64,000 nucleotides of DNA from NCBI RefSeq assembly GCF_020443705.1, contig NZ_JAIZZK010000020.1:1-64000 (forward strand). Direction: 5' to 3'. The stretch comes from Clostridium algoriphilum (lineage in GTDB: Bacteria; Bacillota; Clostridia; Clostridiales; Clostridiaceae). The position numbers and the translations under genes are program-made. The notes under the pieces are model-generated. The model did not search any database and was not told the origin of the DNA. It saw only the letters and a list, made by a program, of their open reading frames with translations. Positions 27,090 to 35,848 of the stretch are shown here, one piece after another (position 1 is the stretch's first letter; every line of letters starts with the position of its first letter).

Positions 27090-27136
27090 AGCTAATTTTA
27101 CACTTGTAATTTGCCCTCTGGGTGACCCCTTTCAAT

Positions 27137-27165
27137 TTGACATACTGATCAAGATATAGTAAAAT
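27137..27165 (+). promoter_or_regulatory. Promoter of the queuosine operon
   Basis: A consensus -35 TTGACA (27137-27142) and -10 TAAAAT (27160-27165), 17 bases apart, directly upstream of the preQ1 riboswitch. Confidence 0.7.
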
Positions 27166-27187
27166 TTATAAATATAAAACCTAAATA

Positions 27188-27226
27188 AGACAGTTCTAAA
27201 CCATCCTGTCTCTAAACAAAACTAGG
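27188..27226 (+). promoter_or_regulatory. preQ1-I riboswitch
   Basis: P1 is AGACAG (27188-27193) with CTGTCT (27206-27211), enclosing a 12-base loop TTCTAAACCATC. An A-rich tail CTAAACAAAACTAGG follows. This matches the preQ1 class I layout: small hairpin with UUCUA-ACC-like loop and an AAAACUAGG-like tail folding back as an H-type pseudoknot. It is followed at once by a terminator and by queuosine genes, so the ligand assignment is well supported by context. Confidence 0.82.
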
Positions 27227-27230
27227 ACGT

Positions 27231-27255
27231 AACTACCGTTTTAGGTAGTTTTTTT
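27231..27255 (+). terminator. Riboswitch expression-platform terminator
   Basis: AACTACC (27231-27237) pairs with GGTAGTT (27244-27250), followed by a run of seven T ending at 27255. It lies 5 bases after the preQ1 aptamer, so ligand binding likely favours termination of the operon. Confidence 0.82.
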
Positions 27256-27300
27256 GTTCTGCGAGGTTTATACTTTTTTTATTTTTTAGGAGGATTTATT

Positions 27301-28311
27301 ATGAAGAAAATAGGTTTAACAACTACCGTTCCAGTAGAGGTTCTCATTGCAGCAGGGTATACCCCTATTGATTTAAATAATATATTTATAACATCTAACG
27401 ACTACATGAAATATATAGATATTGCAGAAAAAGACGGTTTTCCTAGAAGTTTGTGTACTTGGATAAAGGGAATTTATGGAGCATGCATACAAAACGACAT
27501 AAAAGAAATAGTTGGAGTTGTCGAGGGTGAATGTTCTAATACAAAAGCTCTTATTGAAGTTCTTGAGTTAAGAGGAATAAAGGTTTATCCATTTTCCTAC
27601 CCACACAGTCACAAAGTGCAAGACGTAGAACATGAAATGAATAAATTCATGAATGTCTTTAAAGTAACAATAGAAGAAGTTGAATTGGTTAGAAACAGAC
27701 TTAACAAAATTAGAGCCTTAACTAAAGAAATTGATGAATTAACATATATAGATAATAAAGCAACAGGTTTTGAAAACCATTTGTATCAGGTAAGTTCAAG
27801 TGATTTTAATGGTGATATAGACGGTTTTGAAAAAGACTTAAAAAATACCATTACTAATATTAAAAAGAGAAATCCTATTATTAGGAAGTTACGCCTAGGT
27901 TACATTGGGGTTCCTCCTATGACTTGCGATATATATGAATTTGTTGAAGATCTTAATTCAAGTTTTGTTTACAATGAGGTTCAAAGAGAATTTGCATTCC
28001 CAAGGGCTGATAAAGCTTTAAATATATATCAGCAATATTTTGACTATACTTATCCTTATGATACGCAGTTTAGAATTGTAGAATTACAAAAGCAAATTGA
28101 TCAACGTCGTTTAGATGGAATAATTCACTACACACAAGCATTTTGCTATAGAGCAGTGTCAGATATTGTTTTAAAAGAAGAATTAGATATTCCCATATTA
28201 AATGTAGAAGGTGACAAATTAAATTCTCTAGATGCAAGAACAAAACTTAGGTTAGAAGCCTTTCTTGATATGTTACTAGATTTAAAGGAGGCTAAAAAAT
28301 GCGAGTCTTAG
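27301..28311 (+). CDS. 2-hydroxyacyl-CoA dehydratase-like Fe-S protein, in preQ1 operon
   Basis: 336 residues of the HgdB/BcrB/C family, shorter than true dehydratase subunits (about 370-420). Cys residues are C52 (SLCTW), C62, C78 (GECSN), C209 (PMTCD) and C282 (AFCYR); C52, C78 and C282 occupy the positions of the three cluster ligands in the family. The neighbouring activase would supply low-potential electrons by ATP hydrolysis. The gene heads the preQ1-riboswitch operon and overlaps the activase by 13 bases, so it probably acts in queuosine metabolism rather than amino-acid fermentation. I propose a reductive step (preQ0 to preQ1, or epoxyqueuosine to queuosine). Ribosome site AGGAGG. 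Confidence 0.78.
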   Translation: MKKIGLTTTVPVEVLIAAGYTPIDLNNIFITSNDYMKYIDIAEKDGFPRSLCTWIKGIYGACIQNDIKEIVGVVEGECSNTKALIEVLELRGIKVYPFSYPHSHKVQDVEHEMNKFMNVFKVTIEEVELVRNRLNKIRALTKEIDELTYIDNKATGFENHLYQVSSSDFNGDIDGFEKDLKNTITNIKKRNPIIRKLRLGYIGVPPMTCDIYEFVEDLNSSFVYNEVQREFAFPRADKALNIYQQYFDYTYPYDTQFRIVELQKQIDQRRLDGIIHYTQAFCYRAVSDIVLKEELDIPILNVEGDKLNSLDARTKLRLEAFLDMLLDLKEAKKCES

Positions 28312-29057
28312 GAATCGATCTTGGAAGTCGTGAAGTTAAAATAGTTTTAATGGAAGACAATAAAATAATACATTCGATGAAAGTAAGCACTATGAGCTTT
28401 TACAGGAATTACTGTAGCTTTGATGGCAAGATTATTGTTAACTTAGAGAAGCTTAATATTAAGCAAATTGATAGAGCCGTGTCTACAGGTTACGGTAAAA
28501 ACAACATTGACTTAGCGTTGTTTACACCAATAAATGAGATAAAAGCCCATGTATATGGAGGATTCTATCAAACTACCTTAAAGGATTTTATTCTTTTAGA
28601 TGTAGGTGGACAAGATGTCAAAGTTGTAAAAGTGGAAAAAGGCATCACTACTGACCTAGAGCTTAATGAAAAATGTGCTGCTTCATGTGGTAGATATTTG
28701 GAAAATATGGCAAATGTACTCGAGGTATCTTTAGATGACATGAGCTTGCATTACGAAAATCCTATAGAACTTAATTCAACCTGTGCTGTGTTTTCCGAGT
28801 CAGAATTAATTGGAAAAATAGCCGAAGGCGTAAGTATAGAAAGTTTGTGTTCTAGTGTAAATTACTCTCTATATAAAAGGCTCCAACCTATGTTAAGTAA
28901 ATTCAAGGGTAAAAAACTAGTTTTAACTGGCGGTGTGGCAAATAATCTTGCAATAAAAAGATACCTAAATAATGATTATGAAGAGATTGTATCTGTTAAA
29001 GAACCGCAATTAAACGGAGCTATTGGATGCTGCTATTATGGAAGTAAGTTTTTATAG
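28299..29057 (+). CDS. BadF/HgdC-type activase ATPase
   Basis: 252 residues. The ASKHA ATPase fold is clear: GIDLGSREVKIVLM (phosphate 1), DVGGQDVKVV (phosphate 2), LTGGVANN (adenosine). The two bridging-cluster Cys positions are kept in NEKCAASCGRYLE and NSTCAVFSESEL; a second Cys replaces the usual Thr (CAAGTG), giving CAASCG. Such homodimers carry one [4Fe-4S] cluster between subunits and inject electrons into HgdB-type partners on ATP hydrolysis. It is translationally coupled to its partner and lies in the preQ1-controlled operon. Confidence 0.85.
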   Translation: MRVLGIDLGSREVKIVLMEDNKIIHSMKVSTMSFYRNYCSFDGKIIVNLEKLNIKQIDRAVSTGYGKNNIDLALFTPINEIKAHVYGGFYQTTLKDFILLDVGGQDVKVVKVEKGITTDLELNEKCAASCGRYLENMANVLEVSLDDMSLHYENPIELNSTCAVFSESELIGKIAEGVSIESLCSSVNYSLYKRLQPMLSKFKGKKLVLTGGVANNLAIKRYLNNDYEEIVSVKEPQLNGAIGCCYYGSKFL

Positions 29058-29125
29058 AACATGGCAATTTAGTTCTAATAATCCAAACAGTAATAACTAA
29101 CATAAATTTAAGGAGGAATGTCCAC

Positions 29126-29557
29126 ATGTATATACTAAAATCAGAACATAGCTTTGACAGTGCTCATTTTCTATCTGGCTATAAAGGTAAATGTGCAAAT
29201 ATTCACGGTCATAGATGGAAAGTTGAAGTTGAAGTACAATCAGAAACCTTGGTAAAAGGCGGTCAACTAGATGGCATGATAATAGATTTTGGTGATTTAA
29301 AGAAAGATGTAAAAGCTATGGTAGACGCATACGATCACGCCTTAATTGTTCAAGTAGGCAGCATGCGAGATGAGACTTTAAATTGTATAAAGCAAGATGG
29401 CTTTAATGTAATATTAGTTGATTTCAGAACAACAGCAGAAAATTTTGCGGAATTTTTCTTTAATGTTATGAAAGAAAAAGGATATAAAGTCAAGCGAACT
29501 ACTGTTTATGAAACACCTACTAATGGTGCATCATATGAAGAAAGCGAGGCTAATTAA
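29126..29557 (+). CDS. queD: 6-carboxy-tetrahydropterin synthase
   Basis: 143 residues. The QueD signature is present: FDSAHFLSGYKGKCANIHGH supplies the Zn-binding His residues and the catalytic Cys (CANIHGH), with HRWKVEVEV after it. DAYDHALIV and TVYETPTNG complete the T-fold active site. It converts dihydroneopterin triphosphate to 6-carboxy-tetrahydropterin, the first committed queuosine step. The start follows AGGAGGAATGTCCAC. It is the third gene of the preQ1-riboswitch operon. Confidence 0.95.
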   Translation: MYILKSEHSFDSAHFLSGYKGKCANIHGHRWKVEVEVQSETLVKGGQLDGMIIDFGDLKKDVKAMVDAYDHALIVQVGSMRDETLNCIKQDGFNVILVDFRTTAENFAEFFFNVMKEKGYKVKRTTVYETPTNGASYEESEAN

Positions 29558-29558
29558 A

Positions 29559-30224
29559 GTGAAATTTAAGGTAGTTGAAAAGTTTGTAAGTGTTAACGGA
29601 GAAGGTCCCCTATCCGGTCAACTTGTAGTATTTATAAGATTTGCAGGCTGTAATTTACATTGTAGCTACTGCGATACAACTTGGGCTAATAAAAAAGATG
29701 TCTCTTATGACTTTATGACATCTAGCGATATATATAAATATATAAAGTCTACCGGCATTCACAATGTAACTTTAACTGGGGGTGAACCCTTATTACAAGA
29801 AGGACTTGTAGAGCTCTTAGACATTTTATCTATTGATTCGGCACTTCATGTTGAAATTGAAACAAATGGTAGTGTTTTACTGGATAAATTTTTATGCATA
29901 GATAATCCGCCAAGTTTTACTTTGGATTACAAACTTCCAGGGAGCAATATGGAAGATAAAATGGATCTAAATAATTATAAGTATTTAAGTTACAAAGACA
30001 CAGTTAAGTTCGTCGCAGGTAGCATGGAAGATTTACAAAAATCCAAATACATAATAGATAAATATGAGCTTTCCAACAAAACCAATGTATATATTAGCCC
30101 AGTATTTGGACAAATTGACCTAGAGGATATTGTAGAATATATGAAAGATAATAAAATGAATGGAGTTAATCTTCAAATGCAACTTCATAAAATCATTTGG
30201 GATCCAAATAAGAGGGGAGTATAA
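29559..30224 (+). CDS. queE: 7-carboxy-7-deazaguanine synthase (radical SAM)
   Basis: 221 residues from GTG 29559, chosen because GAGG lies 9 bases upstream and the queD stop ends one base earlier; an open frame extends 51 bases farther into queD. The radical-SAM cluster motif is [13 protein letters not shown] (CX3CX2C). [13 protein letters not shown] at the N-terminus and [12 protein letters not shown] are typical of QueE. It rearranges carboxy-tetrahydropterin to 7-carboxy-7-deazaguanine. Fourth gene of the preQ1-controlled operon. Confidence 0.93.
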   Translation: MKFKVVEKFVSVNGEGPLSGQLVVFIRFAGCNLHCSYCDTTWANKKDVSYDFMTSSDIYKYIKSTGIHNVTLTGGEPLLQEGLVELLDILSIDSALHVEIETNGSVLLDKFLCIDNPPSFTLDYKLPGSNMEDKMDLNNYKYLSYKDTVKFVAGSMEDLQKSKYIIDKYELSNKTNVYISPVFGQIDLEDIVEYMKDNKMNGVNLQMQLHKIIWDPNKRGV

Positions 30225-30228
30225 AATT

Positions 30229-30819
30229 ATGGCAATAGATACAAAAGCAATTGAAGAACATATAAAAGGCATTCTAATAGCTTTAGGTGATGACCCATCA
30301 AGGGAAGGACTTATTGATACGCCTAAGCGCGTAGCTAAAATGTACGAGGAAGTATTTGCTGGTATGTGTCATAGCAATGCTGAAATTTCAAAAATGTTTA
30401 ACACAACATTTGTTGATGACTTAGTAGTTAACGAGGATTCTCGTGATATAGTTATTATGAAAGATATTCAAATTTTTAGTCATTGCGAACATCATTTAGC
30501 CTTAATGTATGATATGAAGGTTTCAGTTGCATACGTTCCTAACAAGAAGATTATAGGTTTAAGTAAAATTGCAAGAATAGCTGATATGGTAGGTCGCAGA
30601 TTACAGCTTCAGGAAAGAATAGGAACAGATATAGCTGAGATTATGCAAATGGTAACTAATTCCAGTGATGTTGCTGTTATTATAGAAGGTGAACATGCTT
30701 GCATGACTACTCGTGGCATAAAGAAACCAGGTACTAAAACATTGTCCACAACTTTTAGAGGAAGATTTAATACTGACGTAATGTTAAATAATAAATTAAT
30801 GATGCTTTATACTAAATAA
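30229..30819 (+). CDS. folE: GTP cyclohydrolase I
   Basis: 196 residues from ATG 30229; GGGGAG lies at 30214-30219. An open frame runs back to 30160 inside queE, but the later start is better. Zn ligands and active site are in [18 protein letters not shown] and [28 protein letters not shown] is diagnostic. It makes dihydroneopterin triphosphate from GTP. Within this operon it feeds QueD, although it may also serve folate synthesis. Confidence 0.95.
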   Translation: MAIDTKAIEEHIKGILIALGDDPSREGLIDTPKRVAKMYEEVFAGMCHSNAEISKMFNTTFVDDLVVNEDSRDIVIMKDIQIFSHCEHHLALMYDMKVSVAYVPNKKIIGLSKIARIADMVGRRLQLQERIGTDIAEIMQMVTNSSDVAVIIEGEHACMTTRGIKKPGTKTLSTTFRGRFNTDVMLNNKLMMLYTK

Positions 30820-30856
30820 ATAATGTCTTATACTAACTAAAAGGAGCATATAAATT

Positions 30857-31513
30857 ATGAATAAAGAAAAAGCAGTAGTAGTATTCAGTGGTGGACAAGA
30901 TAGCACTACTTGTTTATTTTGGGCGTTAAAGAAATATAAAGAAGTTATAGCTGTATCTTTTGATTATAGCCAGAAACATATATTAGAACTTGATTGCGCA
31001 AAAAGCATATGCAAAGAGCATGACGTTGAGTATCACGTTTTAGACTTAAACTTACTTAATCAGCTAGCACCAAATTCATTAACAAGAAAGGACATGGAAG
31101 TAGATAAGGAGGCACCTAAAGGTAGTGTTCCTAATTCCTTTGTAGATGGGAGAAACTTATTGTTTTTAACCTTTGTAGCAGTATTTGCAAAACAAAGAGG
31201 CATAAGTAATATTATAACTGGCGTGTCCCAAAGTGACTTCAGTGGATACCCAGATTGTAGAGATGTGTTTATTAAATCCTTAAATGTTACCTTAAACTTA
31301 GCTATGGGCTATGACTTTGTAATAGAAACACCTTTAATGTGGATTAACAAAGCGGAAACTTGGAAAATGGCTTATGATTTAGGTGTACTTGATGTAGTTA
31401 AAGAGCAAACATTAACTTGTTATAATGGAATAAAAGGTAATGGTTGTGGAAACTGCCCTTCTTGTAAACTAAGAAAAAAGGGTTATATAGAGTTCAAGGA
31501 AAAATATCTATAA
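30857..31513 (+). CDS. queC: 7-cyano-7-deazaguanine (preQ0) synthase
   Basis: 218 residues. The PP-loop ATP motif is [15 protein letters not shown] (SGGxDS) near residue 10, and the C-terminal Zn site is [31 protein letters not shown] is typical of QueC. It turns 7-carboxy-7-deazaguanine into preQ0 with ATP and ammonia. It is the last gene of the operon and is followed by a terminator. A queF-type nitrile reductase is absent from the operon. Confidence 0.95.
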   Translation: MNKEKAVVVFSGGQDSTTCLFWALKKYKEVIAVSFDYSQKHILELDCAKSICKEHDVEYHVLDLNLLNQLAPNSLTRKDMEVDKEAPKGSVPNSFVDGRNLLFLTFVAVFAKQRGISNIITGVSQSDFSGYPDCRDVFIKSLNVTLNLAMGYDFVIETPLMWINKAETWKMAYDLGVLDVVKEQTLTCYNGIKGNGCGNCPSCKLRKKGYIEFKEKYL

Positions 31514-31520
31514 AAATAAA

Positions 31521-31565
31521 AGATCGCTGGTAAATTTAATAAGTTTACCGAGCGTTCTTTTTTAT
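31521..31565 (+). terminator. Terminator of the queuosine operon
   Basis: GATCGCTGGTAAA pairs with TTTACCGAGCGTTC (one bulge), followed by TTTTTTATT. Confidence 0.8.
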
Positions 31566-31680
31566 TCTTTTAAAATGGGGCAGTAAATAATTTTAATTTT
31601 AGTATTATCGAAACTACGAATATTAATCTTTAAATATCAAATAATAACTATAAGAATAAACTACAAGGAGTTGTTGTGAA

Positions 31681-31872
31681 TTGACAAAATTACCATATGA
31701 CGATTTTAAAGAAAAAGAATTATTAGTTAAAGGCCAACTAATTAATGCTTCAAATAATGAAGAGACTACAGCACATTGTAGTAATACTTGCCCTAAGTGT
31801 GGGGTTAGAAAATGTGAATTAAGTGAAGGACATTCTGGTAATCATAAATGCTCTGAAGGGCATACCTGGTAA
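31681..31872 (+). CDS. Small Cys/His-rich protein
   Basis: 63 residues from TTG 31681, with AAGGAG about 11 bases upstream. The C-terminal half holds Cys and His pairs (HCSNTCPKCGVRKC, then HSGNHKCSEGHTW), so it probably binds zinc. The N-terminus is polar. No family can be named; short CxxC proteins of this sort are often adaptors or metal chaperones. A strong bidirectional hairpin follows. Confidence 0.6.
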   Translation: MTKLPYDDFKEKELLVKGQLINASNNEETTAHCSNTCPKCGVRKCELSEGHSGNHKCSEGHTW

Positions 31873-31876
31873 GATA

Positions 31877-31923
31877 AAATGAACTGTTATTACATTGCTT
31901 CGCTTTGTAATAACAGTTCATTT
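31877..31923. terminator. Bidirectional terminator
   Basis: An 18-bp perfect stem (31877-31894 with 31906-31923) between convergent genes. It overlaps the last codon of the minus-strand nucleotidase gene, with T or A runs on both sides. Confidence 0.85.
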
Positions 31924-32480
31924 ATTATAGAATATATTTCTTTCCAGTTATAAACCCTAACTATATTTTCATTTAATGGCTTTTGGTTATAATTAGTATC
32001 TATTAAAAGAACCTTATATCCTGCAGTAGAGAGTTGAATTGCATTATCATAATTATCTTCAATAAATACATTACATTTTAATTCTCTTGCTTTATCTACT
32101 TTGTAATGACTTCCTAAAACGAACAAATCATCATATGGAATATCATTTTTCTTTAGATATGAATGAGTAAACATAGTAAGTGATTCTTCTCTTGCTGTCA
32201 CGAAATAAATGTTATGAATTAAACTAAGTCTTTTTATAACCATTTGCGCATCTTCGCGAAGTTTTTGCTCTGAATGGATTTCTATTTTATTTTGTTCATA
32301 GAATTTTTCATATTCCTTAGCATCGATACCCATAACTTCATGAATATAGTATTTAGTTACCTGCTGCTCTGTTATATTTTTATTGAAATGCTTATTAGTA
32401 ATATTAAGCCAGTAATAAGCATCCGTAATTGTTCCGTCAATATCTATACATATATTCAAATTTTTCATATTATTTTTCAC
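31890..32480 (-). CDS. HAD-superfamily 5'-nucleotidase-like protein (NT5C type)
   Basis: 196 residues. HAD motif I is NICIDIDGTITDAYYW (DxD at about residues 13-15). Motif II is IYFVTARE, and motif IV is VFIEDNYDNAIQL. The size and the DGTITD form fit the NT5C (5'(3')-deoxyribonucleotidase-like) family of small phosphatases, often found in Firmicutes and phages. The substrate is inferred only from family. The start is weakly supported by AGGTGAAAAATA. It is convergent with the small Cys-rich gene. Confidence 0.82.
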   Translation of the reverse strand: MKNNMKNLNICIDIDGTITDAYYWLNITNKHFNKNITEQQVTKYYIHEVMGIDAKEYEKFYEQNKIEIHSEQKLREDAQMVIKRLSLIHNIYFVTAREESLTMFTHSYLKKNDIPYDDLFVLGSHYKVDKARELKCNVFIEDNYDNAIQLSTAGYKVLLIDTNYNQKPLNENIVRVYNWKEIYSIINELLLQSEAM

Positions 32481-32582
32481 CTCTCCTATCCTTTCATTAT
32501 ATGCATAAAATGTTAAGAATGGGTTAAATATAGATTATGATTTGTTTAAACATTTTCTATATTTATTCTAACATTTTTAAAA

Positions 32583-34538
32583 CTAAGAATAAATATCTGA
32601 AAGTTCCACTCGTATACTTTCATCACCACTTCTAACTTTGCTATTATACATCATATTTTCGTTGATTACCTTTATTGCCGGAAGTCTAACTGTAAACTTA
32701 CTTCCTTTCCCAACCTCACTCTCAACGAATATATTTCCACCATGTAATGCTACAATAGACTTAACTAAATTTAAGCCTATACCTGTACCCTCTGCATTTC
32801 TCGATAGTGATTTGTCTACCTGCTTAAATCTATCAAATATCATATCTAGATGCTTCTTTTCAATACCAATTCCATTATCTTTGACTGACAGCTCAACAAA
32901 TTCACCTTTATCCTTAATAGCTACAAATATTTCATCGCCTATATCTGAAAATTTTATCGCATTTGATATGAGATTCAAGACTATTCTTTCTATTTTTTCA
33001 GGATCGCAAGCGATATTTTTTTCTTCTATATCTGTATCAAAAATAATACTCAAGCCTTTGCTTTCAGTAAAATTAGTTACAGACATAACTATTTCTTCCA
33101 CAACTTCAACTATATTATTATTTGATAAAGTTAGTTTAAAAAAACCCGCTTGAATTTTCGATATATCAACTATATTATTTATAAGTTTTGATAATCTATA
33201 TGAATTTTGCTTAATTGAGTCTATATATTTAATAATTGAGTTCTTCTTATCATCCAGGCATCCATTATCGCAGTACATAGTAAATAACTGAACTGTTGCA
33301 AATATAACATTTAGTGGTGTTTTAAGTTCATGGGAGATGTTAACAAGGAATTCATCTTGTGATTTTAGTTCTTTCTCCATCAATATATTATGTTCCTCAA
33401 TTTTTCTTGATTGCTTTATTGTTTCAGTTATATCATGAAAACACGATACTACCATAGTAAGATCTCCACTCGTATTATAACTTGGTATTGAACTAATTTC
33501 TACGAAATAATCATTTTTAGGATGACTTACAAGAACTTTAGCACTTTTTACTCTCTCTCCTCTTAATGCTCTTACTGAAGGAATATTCTCAACTGGTATT
33601 TTATTACCTTTCATGTCAAATAACTTAATGTTTTTTAGAGCCTCTTTCACCATAATTTCTTTGCTTGATTTACAAATTAACCTCCTTGTTTCTGGATTTG
33701 TCATTATAATTTTACCTAAATTGTCTGTTATCATTATTCCATCAGATAAGTTTTCAAGTATACTACTTAACTGATTATTTCTTTGCTCTAGCTGTGATTT
33801 TTGCTTGTCAATTATTTTGTTTTGCCACTCTAAACTCTGATTCTTAAAAACCCTTTCAGTAACTTCCGACGCAGTTTCATATATGTATTTCATCTTTCCT
33901 CTTTCAAATATTGTTGTTTGAGCAAAACCCCAATATGATGAATTTGCATCTAATTTATTATTTTTAAATTCTTTTATATAACTAGTCCTCTGAGACTTAA
34001 GAATAGAGTTCCAGCTAACTTCAGATTGACTACCTTTAAATTCTGATACAACTTCTCTAATGGGTCTACCAATACTACTGCTCTCTCTATTAAGATCCCC
34101 CTTCATTAAACTAAGATACTTTGCGTTTGCTTTTAGTAATATTAGATCAGGTACACTATAAACAGCTACACCAGATGTTTCATCTATAAAAGCCTGTTTT
34201 TCAAAAATAAGCTTATCATCAAGTCTAGATTCTAATTTCTCAATAAAAGTATATTTTTTTTCATTTGTTTTGTTATCATTAAGCAGTGATATATTCACTT
34301 CTCTAGGACATAGTCGTTTTGTAAATATATACCCAGAATACTTACAGGTTATATTCTCAAGAAAAGTTTGTGAATTTATTTTTAACATATCCCCTACTTC
34401 GTGGAGTGATTTCCCTACTATTTCATCTATTAAAAACCCTGTAAGTTCAGTAAATTCTTTGTTAACTTCTGTTATAATTTTACCATACGAATACATAAAT
34501 GGTTCTGCCATTCTGTTATTTAAAGTATCTCTCAACAT
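32583..34538 (-). CDS. Cytoplasmic multi-PAS sensor histidine kinase
   Basis: 651 residues without membrane segments. PAS-like units lie near residues 15-60 (YGKIITEVNKEFTELTGFLI), 115-230 and 265-380 (ILENLSDGIMITDNLGKIIM). The kinase core has the H-box LVNISHELKTPLNVIFATVQ (phospho-His about residue 403), N-box LNLISNAIKFSD, DNGIGI and GTGIGLNLVKS. No response regulator gene is adjacent, so it is an orphan kinase; in Clostridium such kinases often feed Spo0A. A 28-bp palindrome lies about 70 bases before the start. Confidence 0.92.
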   Translation of the reverse strand: MLRDTLNNRMAEPFMYSYGKIITEVNKEFTELTGFLIDEIVGKSLHEVGDMLKINSQTFLENITCKYSGYIFTKRLCPREVNISLLNDNKTNEKKYTFIEKLESRLDDKLIFEKQAFIDETSGVAVYSVPDLILLKANAKYLSLMKGDLNRESSSIGRPIREVVSEFKGSQSEVSWNSILKSQRTSYIKEFKNNKLDANSSYWGFAQTTIFERGKMKYIYETASEVTERVFKNQSLEWQNKIIDKQKSQLEQRNNQLSSILENLSDGIMITDNLGKIIMTNPETRRLICKSSKEIMVKEALKNIKLFDMKGNKIPVENIPSVRALRGERVKSAKVLVSHPKNDYFVEISSIPSYNTSGDLTMVVSCFHDITETIKQSRKIEEHNILMEKELKSQDEFLVNISHELKTPLNVIFATVQLFTMYCDNGCLDDKKNSIIKYIDSIKQNSYRLSKLINNIVDISKIQAGFFKLTLSNNNIVEVVEEIVMSVTNFTESKGLSIIFDTDIEEKNIACDPEKIERIVLNLISNAIKFSDIGDEIFVAIKDKGEFVELSVKDNGIGIEKKHLDMIFDRFKQVDKSLSRNAEGTGIGLNLVKSIVALHGGNIFVESEVGKGSKFTVRLPAIKVINENMMYNSKVRSGDESIRVELSDIYS

Positions 34539-34606
34539 ATTACCCCCACCTTTTCAATACATGACCCTATAGGTTATCATCATAATTAAACAAGAATATT
34601 ACAATT

Positions 34607-34634
34607 TGTTAATATAATGTACATTATATTAACA
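34607..34634. promoter_or_regulatory. 28-bp perfect palindrome upstream of the histidine kinase
   Basis: Bases 34607-34634 are their own reverse complement (half-site TGTTAATATAATGT). It is too AT-rich and lacks a loop for a good terminator, and it is placed like an operator or autoregulatory site for the PAS kinase gene. The ends (TGTTAA...TTAACA) resemble redox-sensor Rex half-sites but with wider spacing. Confidence 0.5.
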
Positions 34635-34807
34635 TTTTAACATACAACATAATGTATTACCATATAGCATATTGTAATCATGTGAGTTTTGTGTTATAAG
34701 AGTAACCTAGATAAATTAGAATTATTAACTTTAGTTCAACTCGTTTTTCTACTCAATATTTAACATTTATAACATTGCTGTAATAAAATATACTATATAT
34801 ATATTGT

Positions 34808-35692
34808 TTAAGATACTACATAATAATCCATTACAGAAATTTCTTCAAATCCACAGGATTCATAAAGGTCAAGTGCACTCTTATTTTCCGTAGCAACATC
34901 AAGAAAGATATTTTCTATATTTTTCTCTTTCAATATATTCATAGTAATATTTAGTATTTCTCTTCCATACCCCTTCCCTCTAAAGTATGGAAGAACTCCA
35001 AACCCATAAATAAAACCCTCATTATCAATTACGCTTATATGAATTTTACCTATAATTTCACCCTTTAGTTCTGCTAGATAACTAATAAAAGTATTATCAA
35101 GTCGTATCGGTTCTATACCAGTTTCTATATCTTTTTCAGGATCTCCAAAATAGATAGATGTTTGCCTATTTATCTCAGCTGCATCTTCACTCGTTGCTAA
35201 TCTAAGGTTAATAACATAATCATGAGTAACCTCAGAAGTTTTTTTATTAAAACACATTTTATACTCTGAGGAAACGTATTCGCCTGCTTGTGAATTTATA
35301 AAAGCGAGTCCTGAAGTAGACGTATGGTCACATAACGCTAACACCTCTAAAGGGCTTATCTTTTGCCATTCTTCCTTTGCAATTAAAAACAGTTTTTTGT
35401 AAATTCCTCTTCCTCGAAATTTAGGATGTACCATACCACTTATTTCAACTGTGTCTCCTCCAAAGTTACATAATCCTAGATAACCCACTAAAATCTTACT
35501 ATCATAATATAAAAACTCTGCCATTATTCTATTTTCCACAAAATTTGTAGAATGCCTCATTTTAAAATCAAGTTCTAATTTTAATTCGGTCTTTTGTACA
35601 CCTAAGCAAGCAGCCTCCAGCCTCTTAACTACATCGTAGTCTTCTTTATTTAGTTCTTCCTTCATAATTATATTATTTTCACAGTTTGTCAT
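34808..35692 (-). CDS. Tandem GNAT acetyltransferase
   Basis: 294 residues from ATG 35692, supported by GGGGGAG four bases upstream; the frame is open to 35827 without another ribosome site. Two GNAT units are visible. The first has EISGMVHPKFRGRGIYKKLF (about residues 95-115), the second FIYGFGVLPYFRGKGYGREI (about 220-240) with DLYESCGFEEI at the end. Both keep R/Q-x-x-G-x-G/A loops, so both might bind acetyl-CoA. The substrate is unknown. The gene lies downstream of the permuted-papain gene on the same strand. Confidence 0.82.
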   Translation of the reverse strand: MTNCENNIIMKEELNKEDYDVVKRLEAACLGVQKTELKLELDFKMRHSTNFVENRIMAEFLYYDSKILVGYLGLCNFGGDTVEISGMVHPKFRGRGIYKKLFLIAKEEWQKISPLEVLALCDHTSTSGLAFINSQAGEYVSSEYKMCFNKKTSEVTHDYVINLRLATSEDAAEINRQTSIYFGDPEKDIETGIEPIRLDNTFISYLAELKGEIIGKIHISVIDNEGFIYGFGVLPYFRGKGYGREILNITMNILKEKNIENIFLDVATENKSALDLYESCGFEEISVMDYYVVS

Positions 35693-35848
35693 TATTCTCC
35701 CCCAAATACGCAATTGATGTTTATTATAGTTTATTTTATTATTTTTCATTTCAATATAAAAATCATACATATCAATAAATGATACATATGATTTATGTGT
35801 TTCATTTTTTAAATTTATCAAAGACACGTTACTACATAAAGTATGATA

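Noticed and set aside
27301-29057. 2-hydroxyglutaryl-CoA dehydratase of glutamate fermentation
   Set aside because: Only one dehydratase-like subunit is present, with no CoA-transferase or dehydrogenase neighbours, and the operon is under a preQ1 switch.
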